15,207 nucleotides of DNA from Candidatus Omnitrophota bacterium (GTDB lineage Bacteria; Omnitrophota; Gorgyraeia; Duberdicusellales; 4484-171), in contig JAQVOZ010000011.1 in NCBI GenBank assembly GCA_028702365.1, positions 1 through 15,207 on the forward strand, written 5' to 3'. Position numbers and translations under genes: made by a program. Every line of letters starts with the position of its first letter. Position 1 is the first letter of the stretch. A model generated the notes under the pieces. That model was not told the origin of the DNA, made no database searches, and saw only the letters and a list, made by a program, of their open reading frames with translations. Below, in pieces: positions 1-6,123 of the stretch.

Positions 1-264
1 AAAAATTGCATTTTTCTGGTTGCCAGTAAGCAATTTCGATGATTTGGGCCGCATCAAAAAAAATATCAATAAAGATATTAAAGCAATATCGTCTATGTAA
101 ATAGTATAGCTTGAAGATAGTTTCAGCCCTTCTGGAAGGAATTGGTTGGTCGATAGCAGCAGCAAAAATAAAGATATCAACAACTCTCTTTTGAAAAGAA
201 TAAATGAGAAAAAAATAATCCCGAGGAGCAATACGAAAATTATTGATGTTAACGCAGTCGCCAT
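1..264 (-). CDS. Hydrophobic membrane protein, N-terminal part (possible O-antigen ligase/polymerase)
   Basis: Reading leftwards from the ATG at 264-262, the frame stays open for 88 codons and leaves the window, so only the N-terminus is present. It begins MATALTSIIFVLLLGIIFF and shows three hydrophobic stretches: about residues 5-24, 29-38 and 57-71, the last containing DIALISLLIFFLM. A loop with STNQFLPEGLKLSSS separates the second and third. A short first helix pair followed by an aspartate-led helix is common in O-antigen ligase/Wzy polymerase proteins, and the neighbouring polysaccharide genes fit that role, but no diagnostic motif is visible. The frame is also open upstream to a stop about 20 codons away without another ATG, so the ATG at 264 is chosen. 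A good promoter lies immediately upstream and no Shine-Dalgarno sequence is seen. The gene is divergent from the main cluster. Confidence that it is coding is fairly high; the function is a guess. Confidence 0.68.
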   Translation of the reverse strand, partial: MATALTSIIFVLLLGIIFFSFILFKRELLISLFLLLLSTNQFLPEGLKLSSSYTIYIDDIALISLLIFFLMRPKSSKLLTGNQKNAIF

Positions 265-276
265 TTTTTTGTAATT

Positions 277-305
277 ATTGTATCCATATTTTCTTATCTG
301 GTCAA
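277..305 (-). promoter_or_regulatory. Sigma-70-type promoter for the leftward membrane-protein gene
   Basis: On the minus strand TTGACC (305-300) is followed by a 17-bp spacer and TACAAT (282-277). Each box matches five of six consensus bases at ideal spacing. The -10 box ends only 12 nt before the ATG at 264, so transcription would begin about 5-6 nt before the start codon. That agrees with the missing ribosome-binding site and suggests a nearly leaderless mRNA. Confidence 0.5.
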
Positions 306-471
306 ATGCATTCTCGTCTGATTACGGGGTTGGAAAGAAATATTGCGTCCCTTAAGAGATTAGAAAAGATTAAAAGAATTAGTTTTTAAGACTTTTTAAG
401 TTTAAAAGAGCTTTTGAATAAATTAGCCCGGCCGAAAATAAGGACAAAACCGCCCTACACTAAAGAGCCGG

Positions 472-775
472 CTAAAACACATAAAGTAATAAGGATATTT
501 GCGCTTGGCCAAATACCAGCGTATGAACCGAGCAAAATAGGCGATATTTATGATAGTACCTTTTGGCAATGGCGAAGAGTAGTATCCCGGAAGCGATAAT
601 CAACAGCCCTTTGGAGAAAATAAAAATAGGCACAATGTAATCAATTATAACACCTTCTTACGGATTGAATAAAGATGTAATTACATGCGTTCGATTACAT
701 ATTACCAGCTTATGTGCATCAGTAAAGATAAAAAATAGCAAAGATATCAGATGGTTTGACTCGATCCCTTTAAAC
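472..775 (-). pseudogene. Decayed small membrane protein gene (DUF5658-like pattern)
   Basis: Reading leftwards from 775, about 100 codons are open in one frame except for a single TAA at 660-658; the frame ends at TAG 474-472. The conceptual product has a hydrophobic start (LISLLFFIFTDA), an NP pair directly before the internal stop, then YIVPIFIFSKGLLIIASGIL, a basic stretch AKRYYHKYR and a last hydrophobic segment. A leading helix with Asp, a central NP, a helix containing Lys, then a basic turn resembles the small DUF5658 membrane proteins, but this is pattern matching from memory. No convincing start codon is present. The readable frame reaches the left end of the IS3 remnant at 776, so the insertion may have removed the N-terminus. 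The 265-471 stretch further left holds only the promoter and no other convincing coding sequence. Confidence 0.38.
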
Positions 776-800
776 TGTGCCAGTATTTAAGTTGTAACAC
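776..800 (+). repeat. Left terminal inverted repeat of the IS3 remnant
   Basis: The sequence begins TGTGCCAGTATTTAAGTTGT. The reverse complement of the right end reads TGTGCCCAGTAATTGTACCA. The outer TGTGCC and the following AGTA match with one inserted C, and TTGTA recurs after a small gap. IS3-family ends characteristically start with TG and finish with CA. Confidence 0.65.
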
Positions 801-821
801 GGCAATAAAAAAAGGGTTTTT

Positions 822-1097
822 ATGGCAAAGAAAAGATTCAAAGCAGAACAAATCGTGTTGATGCTTTGGGGGGGCCGCAGTTAGCCAAGGGATTGAGCAT
901 AGAAGAAATATCTCATAATCGCGGGATAACCTCGCAAAGTTATTAACGTTGGCATAAGGAATACGGCTGCATGAAGGTTGATCTGACTAAAAGGATCAAA
1001 AGATTTGGAAGAAGAAAATAGTCGCTTAAAGAAGCTGGTTGCGAACTTGTCTTTGGATAACGCCATCTTAAAGGAAATTACCCGGGGAAAATTATAA
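822..1097 (+). pseudogene. IS3 transposase orfA remnant (frameshifted)
   Basis: The ATG at 822 starts MAKKRFKAEQIV, the standard opening of IS3-family OrfA helix-turn-helix proteins. The frame stops after 20 codons. Homology resumes in another frame with KGLSIEEISHNRGITSQSY, a TAA where the family has an aromatic residue, then RWHKEYG. A second shift returns to the original frame for LEEENSRLKKLVANLSLDNA and KEITRGKL, ending at TAA 1095-1097. The segments correspond to the DNA-binding domain and the leucine-zipper coiled coil of OrfA, together about 90 residues, the normal length. Two frameshifts and one nonsense codon make it non-functional. Confidence 0.82.
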
Positions 1098-1099
1098 TC

Positions 1100-1336
1100 C
1101 CGGTCAAGAGACTCCCTGTCACACATTCCGGGTATATTGAATCATTTAATGGCAAACTACAGGATGAACTGCTCAATCGAGAAGTCTTTGATACTTTATT
1201 GGAAGTAAAAGTACTGGTAGAATGTTGAAGGATAGAATATAATACACTCAGGCCGCAGAGTTCGCTGAGCTATCAGTCTCCTGCTCCAGAGGCTATTGAG
1301 CCAAAATGGCCAGAAAATGCGGTCGTTTTTTCTTGA
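1100..1336 (+). pseudogene. IS3 transposase orfB remnant, C-terminal part of the DDE domain
   Basis: The frame from 1100 reads PVKRLPVTHSG, possibly the extreme OrfB N-terminus. It runs directly into YIESFNGKLQDELLNRE, which carries the catalytic glutamate of the DDE triad, and then RIEYNTLRPQSSLSYQSPAP, the conserved C-terminal tail. It ends at TGA 1334-1336. The roughly 200 residues that should separate these blocks, with both catalytic aspartates, are absent, as expected from one internal deletion near 1130. One in-frame TGA replaces the Trp normally found before RREYN-type sequence. Confidence 0.8.
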
Positions 1337-1340
1337 GAAG

Positions 1341-1360
1341 TGGTACAATTACTGGGCACA
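1341..1360 (-). repeat. Right terminal inverted repeat of the IS3 remnant
   Basis: This sequence (TGGTACAATTACTGGGCACA on the plus strand) lies just after the orfB remnant stop, where IS3 right ends normally fall. It is the imperfect inverted partner of the left end at 776-800. Confidence 0.65.
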
Positions 1361-1514
1361 GGCCGCTAAGTGCCTTTTCTTGACTACGCCTGATTGAGTT
1401 AGTTTTAGAACAGACGATACATTACAATTTGGTGCAAAACCAGTAAAATTATTTTGCGCAAAATTCTTGAGCGGTATTTCGATAAGTCTTTTCTCTGCCG
1501 CGTAATACCGGGTT

Positions 1515-1660
1515 CGCTATGCTCTTGAAAGAACGGTTTATGGAGAATTATTTTCGTGAAAGATACTTTTCAGCCATAAATAACCTTGACCATATTTTAA
1601 ATTTATTAGCTACTTACGAAACCTTATAAATTTTCATCAGAAAAATACACGGGATTTTAG
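1515..1660 (+). pseudogene. Possible second transposase remnant (integrase-type C-terminus)
   Basis: Fragments in shifting frames read ALERTVYGELFS (from 1521), then ERYFSAINNLDHILNLLATY (from about 1558), then NFHQKNTRDF. The order resembles the end of integrase-core transposases: an ER-containing helix, then a 'FSSLEEL'-like helix, then a 'YN-RPH' tail. The similarity is weak and rests on memory of the family, with at least two frameshifts. The rest of the 1361-1747 interval holds no recognisable gene, only scattered stops in all plus frames. A TTGACA at 1698 lacks a -10 box at normal distance. Confidence 0.28.
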
Positions 1661-1747
1661 CTAATTTTTATGGAACGTTTTAGTTTTAAGGAGTGGTTTG
1701 ACAGATGTAGGATGTAATACGGAGGTATTTTTCAGAATCACTAAGCT

Positions 1748-2860
1748 ATGAAAATATTATTTGTTTTGTCTAGTATGAATATAGGGGGGTTAGAGGTTTT
1801 TACGGTTAATTTGGCAAATAAATTTATTTCAAAAGGGCACGAGACAGCAATTTTAATCTTTAAATCCGAAGAAAAAGAAGGGGTTAAGCTCATTGATAAT
1901 GATAAAATAAAAATATTTTTTGTCCAGCGTAAGCATAAACTGGATTTTTTGTTTATAATCAGAATTTATAAAATAATCAAAACCTTCAAACCCCAAATAA
2001 TCTTTTCTTTATCAGCCTTTGCCTATTTTTTTACCGAAATCGCAAAAAAATTTATTAATTTACATATTCCACATTGTATAAGGTTTGCTTCATATAAACC
2101 ACTATCTGCTAGGGAACATATCTACGCTAAATTTTTCACTTTTTTTTCTAAAATATGGGGCGCCTATTATATATTTGTTTCTAATAGCCAGGCTGAGTAT
2201 TATTCAGAGGAATATCGCTTCCTGCATAAGAAAACCAAAATAATATTCAATGGGATAAATATTAACTTTTTTTCTCCAGAAAACAGCATGGAGCACAAAG
2301 TTTTTACTATCGGCCACATTGCTAACGTTAGGCCGGTAAAGGATCAATGGACGTTATTTAAAGCTTTAGAAAAGCTTGATTCTGAATTGAAAAATTGGAA
2401 ACTAATATTTGTCGGAGAAAACGTTTCCGGTGTTAGTCCACTGGAAGAATTTAAAAAGTATGTAGAAAAAAGCAGCTTATCTACGAAAATCATTTTTTTG
2501 AAATTACACGAGCGGGAACAAATTAAAAAAGTTTTATCCGAACTAGATGTTTTCGTCCTTACTTCGACAAGTGAAGGCTTACCGAATTCTCCTTTGGAAG
2601 CAATGGCAATGAATGTGCCTTGTATCTTAACTGCAGTTGGCGGTTGTCCCGAGATTGTTGTAGATGGTTATAATGGGTATCTGGTGCAGCCGAAAGATTA
2701 CGAAGCAATTGCTGGTAAATTATTGTTTTTATCCAGAAATCCTGGTTTGCTGGAGCAAATGGGGAAAAATGCACGAAAAACAGTTTTAGAAAAATTTAGC
2801 TTGGATGTTTGTGCGGAAAAATATTTATCATTATTTTCTCGAATAATAAATCCCCAGTAA
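1748..2860 (+). CDS. GT4 glycosyltransferase (first copy)
   Basis: This 370-residue protein is a GT-B retaining glycosyltransferase of family GT4, expected to transfer a sugar from an activated donor to a growing glycan at the inner face of the membrane. The N-terminal Rossmann domain begins KILFVLSSMNIGGLE, with the acceptor-loop glycines at 13-14. The donor domain starts near residue 185 (TIGHIANVRPVKDQ). It contains the E-x7-E signature E276-GLPNSPL-E284 and the downstream VGGCPEIVVDGYNG, typical of nucleotide-sugar binding. Length is normal. The codon before the ATG region is a stop, so ATG 1748 is the only reasonable start; a GGAGG lies 22 nt upstream, too far to be ideal. It is the first gene of the cluster and is 26 nt from the deacetylase. 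The donor sugar cannot be read from sequence. Confidence 0.93.
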   Translation: MKILFVLSSMNIGGLEVFTVNLANKFISKGHETAILIFKSEEKEGVKLIDNDKIKIFFVQRKHKLDFLFIIRIYKIIKTFKPQIIFSLSAFAYFFTEIAKKFINLHIPHCIRFASYKPLSAREHIYAKFFTFFSKIWGAYYIFVSNSQAEYYSEEYRFLHKKTKIIFNGININFFSPENSMEHKVFTIGHIANVRPVKDQWTLFKALEKLDSELKNWKLIFVGENVSGVSPLEEFKKYVEKSSLSTKIIFLKLHEREQIKKVLSELDVFVLTSTSEGLPNSPLEAMAMNVPCILTAVGGCPEIVVDGYNGYLVQPKDYEAIAGKLLFLSRNPGLLEQMGKNARKTVLEKFSLDVCAEKYLSLFSRIINPQ

Positions 2861-2886
2861 AATAACAAATTATTTCAGGTTTAAAT

Positions 2887-3897
2887 ATGAAAAGCTTAAT
2901 ATCAACGGCAAAAAATTATTTAAGTAAACTTAATTTTATTTTGGGCAATAAGCCAAAATTATTATTTTATCCAAAAAATATTATTCGTAGATTTATTCCT
3001 TCGCCGTATAAAGCAGCTTTGATTATTTCTTGTGATTTCGAGCTTATCTGGGCAAAGAGGTTTTCCAGGCAAATAGGCTGTGACTTGCAAAAAGCCCAGA
3101 AAATTGCCGGCGAAGAGAGAAGCAACGTACCGCTCATTCTAGAATTATGTGCAAGGTTTGACATTCCCCTTACCTGGGCTACGATTGGGCACCTTTTTCT
3201 TGAAGATTGTTCAAAAGAAAACAATATAGCTCATAAGAATATGCCCAGAATAGCCTATTTTGAAAACAAATATTGGCAATTTAAAACAGGCGATTGGTTT
3301 GATAGCGATCCTTGTTGCGATTTTAATAATGCCCCCGAGTGGTATGCCCCGGACTTAGTAAAAATGATTGTGAACAGCAAAATTAAGCATGAGATAGCTT
3401 GCCACACGTTTTCACATGTAGATTGCAGTGAAAAAAATTGTTTAAAAGAGGTTTTAAGAGGAGAAATATCCGAATATAAAAAAGCAGCTTTAAAGTGGGG
3501 TATTGATTCGAAATCTTTTATTTTTCCGGGCAATCTCATAGGTAACCTTAAAGTCTTAAAAGAAGAAGGATTTACTTCCTATAGGCCGGACAGGAGGATT
3601 TTAGGTTTCCCGCAAAAAGACAAATATGGTTTATGGCAGATACCTACAACGGCCATGATAGGGCCTTCTTCGTATAGATGGGATATAAATTACTGCCTGG
3701 AAAAATATAAAACCATTATTGAAAGAGCCATAAAATATAAAAGGCTGTGCCACTTTTGGTTTCATCCGTCAACAGAAAAAGAATTCCTGGAAACTGTTTT
3801 AAAAAATTTATTTGAAACAATTAACAACGCCCGGAAAGAATTGCACATAACTACTATGGGCGCGTATACAAAATATTTGGAAAATGCAGAATTTTAA
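2887..3897 (+). CDS. Polysaccharide deacetylase-family protein (NodB-like, first copy)
   Basis: A 336-residue carbohydrate esterase 4-type protein, likely removing N-acetyl groups from amino sugars. The NodB motifs can be traced: ISCDFEL with D50 (motif 1, with Phe in place of the second Asp), a divalent-metal site in CHTFSH (H173 and H177), FIFPGN at 211-216 (motif 3), and HFWFHP at 289-294 with H293 (motif 5). An insert at about 100-160 contains a WFDSDPCCDF patch, as in the long deacetylases found in exopolysaccharide loci. There is no signal peptide; the N-terminus is basic and amphipathic, so cytoplasmic action on a lipid-linked or nucleotide-linked sugar is plausible. The gene overlaps the following ATP-grasp gene by 14 nt, which suggests translational coupling. 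Confidence 0.88.
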   Translation: MKSLISTAKNYLSKLNFILGNKPKLLFYPKNIIRRFIPSPYKAALIISCDFELIWAKRFSRQIGCDLQKAQKIAGEERSNVPLILELCARFDIPLTWATIGHLFLEDCSKENNIAHKNMPRIAYFENKYWQFKTGDWFDSDPCCDFNNAPEWYAPDLVKMIVNSKIKHEIACHTFSHVDCSEKNCLKEVLRGEISEYKKAALKWGIDSKSFIFPGNLIGNLKVLKEEGFTSYRPDRRILGFPQKDKYGLWQIPTTAMIGPSSYRWDINYCLEKYKTIIERAIKYKRLCHFWFHPSTEKEFLETVLKNLFETINNARKELHITTMGAYTKYLENAEF

Positions 3898-5107
3898 TAA
3901 AGAACACCCAGCGCTAGTTTTAGGGCTTACTGTTTGCGGATTAGGGGTTATAAGAAGCCTGGCACGAGAAAATATAACTATCTTTGCGATAGATTATAGG
4001 GTCAAAAGTAACGAAGGGTTCTATTCGAAATATGCCAAGTCAAGCGTTTGCCCGCATCCGGTTTATAACCCCGAACAATTAATCGAGTACATGGAGGCTA
4101 ATTTTGTAAAGAATGGTGTAAAAACCATCTTATTCCCAACTGCAGATGAATTTGTGAAATTCATTTCCGACCATCGAGTTGAATTAGCCAAGCATTTTAT
4201 TTTTAATGTATCAGCAAAACAAATAATCGATAATATAATAGATAAAAAAATACAATATGAGTTAGCGCAAAAAGCCGGAATAAACATTACGGAAACTTAT
4301 TACCCGGAATCAATCGAAGACGTATATAAGCTTAAAGATACCGTTCAGTACCCACTGATAATTAAGGGTCGTTATTCTTTTAAATGGAGAGAAGCCGCCG
4401 GCGGTACGCTTAAGGGCTTAAAGGTTAATAATGCCGATGAACTTATGGAAAAGTGCCGAGAAGTTTTCTCGACCAAAGTACCGATTATCATTCAAAAAAT
4501 CATAATCGGGCCCAATACTAATCATTTCAAGTTTTGTGCTTATGTGAATAGGGCAGGCAAGATATTAACGGAGTTTACTTTGCGTAAAATCAGGCAATAC
4601 CCGGTAGAATTTGGTGTCGGAAGTTGCGTGGAGAGTTTGGAATATGAAGAACTGAAGCAAACAGGCGAAAAATTTTTTGAAAGCATCAACTATACCGGCG
4701 TTGGGTCGGCAGAATTTAAATTGGATTTAAAAGATAATAAATTGAAATTAATAGAACTAAATCCACGATATTGGATGCAAAACGAACAGGCAGCTTATTG
4801 CGGTGTTAATTTTTCGGTGGCGCAATATCTCGATCTTAGTGGCCAGACAGTGCCATATATCGAAAAGTTTAAGATAGGCGTCAGATGGGTTAACCCGGTT
4901 CAAGACCTTAAATCTTATATTGAACAAAATAAAAACGATAAATTATTTTTATTCCATTGGTGGCTTTCGCTGCTGAAGTGCCAAGTTTTTTCTGTCTTTT
5001 CCTGGAAAGACATAAAACCATTTATGGTTTCACTCGATTATGGGCGGAAATTGTTAAAAATACCGGGTTTTTTGAAAAAGCAAAACAAAAAAAATGAAAA
5101 AACTTAA
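3884..5107 (+). CDS. ATP-grasp carboxylate-amine ligase (first copy)
   Basis: This 407-residue ATP-grasp protein would activate a carboxylate as an acyl phosphate and join it to an amine or similar nucleophile. The N-terminal pre-ATP-grasp domain starts PALVLGLTVCGLG and contains FPTADEF at 84-90. The ATP-binding domain has LIIKGRYS (K161) and a RKIRQYPVEFGVG segment at 234-246. The metal ligands are E277 (GSAEF), E291 and N293 (ELNPR). Overall it resembles D-aspartate-ligase-like and other carboxylate-amine ligases. The C-terminal 80 residues are extra, with a Trp-rich LFLFHWWLSLL stretch that may contact the membrane. It overlaps both neighbours by 14 nt. It is homologous over its length to the ATP-grasp protein at 9724-10878. 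Substrates are unknown. Confidence 0.9.
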   Translation: MQNFNKEHPALVLGLTVCGLGVIRSLARENITIFAIDYRVKSNEGFYSKYAKSSVCPHPVYNPEQLIEYMEANFVKNGVKTILFPTADEFVKFISDHRVELAKHFIFNVSAKQIIDNIIDKKIQYELAQKAGINITETYYPESIEDVYKLKDTVQYPLIIKGRYSFKWREAAGGTLKGLKVNNADELMEKCREVFSTKVPIIIQKIIIGPNTNHFKFCAYVNRAGKILTEFTLRKIRQYPVEFGVGSCVESLEYEELKQTGEKFFESINYTGVGSAEFKLDLKDNKLKLIELNPRYWMQNEQAAYCGVNFSVAQYLDLSGQTVPYIEKFKIGVRWVNPVQDLKSYIEQNKNDKLFLFHWWLSLLKCQVFSVFSWKDIKPFMVSLDYGRKLLKIPGFLKKQNKKNEKT

Positions 5108-6113
5108 ACAAATCCTGAAAAGAATTATATTTAAGCATCCCAAATATCTGGCTTCGCCAAAATGGCAGGGCAGCGGGTTATTAAACGTAGGGGTAATCTG
5201 CAACGAAGCATTTCCGCAGGCTAAATGGGAGGAACTTTTAAATGCTCGCTTCAAGGATTGTGCAAGATTTTGTAACATAATATTTATAAAAAATAAAATA
5301 GAAAAATATGCCCTCGCGCAAAACATTAATGTTTATTTTACCGACTGGTTGGATGAAAAATACCTTTCTTTTGCGCAAAGTCTGAAATGGGTTCATTTTG
5401 CAAGATCGGGGATAGAATTTCTTGAAGGTGTGGATATGCCAGGCGTAATTGTAACCACATCAGCCGGTATAAGCTCCAAATATGTTGCCGAATATGCTTT
5501 GGCTATGATTTTGATGTTTCTGCGCAGGATTGACATAGCAATTGCCAATCAAATTAATTATAAATGGGAACAAACAAGCATACTTTCTCACACGAATTCA
5601 ATTGATGAAATTACTGTTGGAATCTGCGGGCTGGGCAATAATGGAAAGGCGGCTGCTAACCTTTGCAAAAAAGCAGGCTTTAGGGTTGTAGGCTTTGACA
5701 AGAAAGAACCAATTGATTTTTCTTCACTGGATGTGTTTTTAAATGGCGGGCAATTTGATGAGTTCGTAAAAATGTCGGACTTTATAGTAATCTGTGTGCC
5801 TTTAAATAAAAGCACAGCCAATATGTTTGGCGCAAGCCAGTTTAGCATTATGAAGAGTAACGCGTATATCATAAATACTTCGAGGGCCGGGATAATTGAC
5901 GAAGCTGCGCTAAGAAAAGCGCTTAATGCGGGAAAAATTGCCGCAGCGTCAACTGACGTACTACCTAAAGAACCGTGTTCGTGGTGGTATTTTTTAAGGA
6001 GAAACAAAAATTTTGTAATTACCCCGCATATAGCAGGAAATATAAAACTTGTAGCCAGAGAAATTCAGTCAGACTTTATAGAAAAATTAAAAGACTATAT
6101 TCAAAAAAAATAA
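5094..6113 (+). CDS. D-isomer-specific 2-hydroxyacid dehydrogenase family protein
   Basis: A 339-residue NAD(P)-dependent oxidoreductase of the D-2-hydroxyacid/3-phosphoglycerate dehydrogenase family, interconverting a 2-oxoacid and a D-2-hydroxyacid. The Rossmann glycine motif is GLGNNG at 179-184. The catalytic set is complete: R264 in NTSRAG, E293 in DVLPKEP and H312 in TPHIAG. The N-terminal catalytic half includes WVHFARSGIEFL and VAEYALAM, normal for the family. Residues 1-30 form a basic extension (KKLKQILKRIIFKHPK) not usual in the family. No ACT domain is present, so it is unlikely to be the feedback-regulated SerA. It starts inside the ATP-grasp gene (14-nt overlap) and ends 10 nt before the Asn-synthetase-like gene, which suggests it supplies a hydroxy or oxo acid to the cluster. 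Confidence 0.9.
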   Translation: MKKLKQILKRIIFKHPKYLASPKWQGSGLLNVGVICNEAFPQAKWEELLNARFKDCARFCNIIFIKNKIEKYALAQNINVYFTDWLDEKYLSFAQSLKWVHFARSGIEFLEGVDMPGVIVTTSAGISSKYVAEYALAMILMFLRRIDIAIANQINYKWEQTSILSHTNSIDEITVGICGLGNNGKAAANLCKKAGFRVVGFDKKEPIDFSSLDVFLNGGQFDEFVKMSDFIVICVPLNKSTANMFGASQFSIMKSNAYIINTSRAGIIDEAALRKALNAGKIAAASTDVLPKEPCSWWYFLRRNKNFVITPHIAGNIKLVAREIQSDFIEKLKDYIQKK

Positions 6114-6123
6114 ACAGAATATT

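Larger units (their letters stand above)
776..1360 (+). mobile_element. IS3-family insertion sequence remnant, internally deleted
   Basis: The element is bounded by imperfect inverted repeats starting TGTGCC and ending GGCACA, and contains orfA and orfB sequence of the IS3 type in the usual order. At 585 bp it is about half the length of a typical IS3 element (roughly 1.2-1.5 kb). The missing part is most of orfB, including the first two DDE aspartates. orfA carries two frameshifts and a stop, and the orfB remnant one stop, so the element cannot transpose by itself. No target-site duplication is visible: the flanks TAAAC (771-775) and GGCCG (1361-1365) do not match, which is consistent with age or a rearranged boundary. 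Confidence 0.8.

Noticed and set aside
365..425. Repeated TTTAAAAG/TTTTTAAG tracts as a terminator or repeat array
   Set aside because: AT-only similarity without a stable stem or regular period; most likely base composition.
414..599. Plus-strand open frame of 61 codons from a TTG
   Set aside because: It lies antisense to the more convincing hydrophobic minus-strand frame, has no ribosome-binding site, and its product looks like a low-complexity chance translation.
881..1126. Minus-strand open frame of 81 codons
   Set aside because: It is the antisense shadow of the IS3 orfA remnant, whose plus-strand family motifs are unmistakable.
1698..1731. TTGACA at 1698 as promoter of the main cluster
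   Set aside because: No -10-like box lies 15-19 bp downstream; TAATAC is only 11 bp away and TATTTT 22 bp away. The main-cluster promoter remains unidentified.
5588..6007. Minus-strand open frame of 139 codons
   Set aside because: It is entirely antisense to the hydroxyacid dehydrogenase's NAD and catalytic domains and shows no recognisable family pattern.
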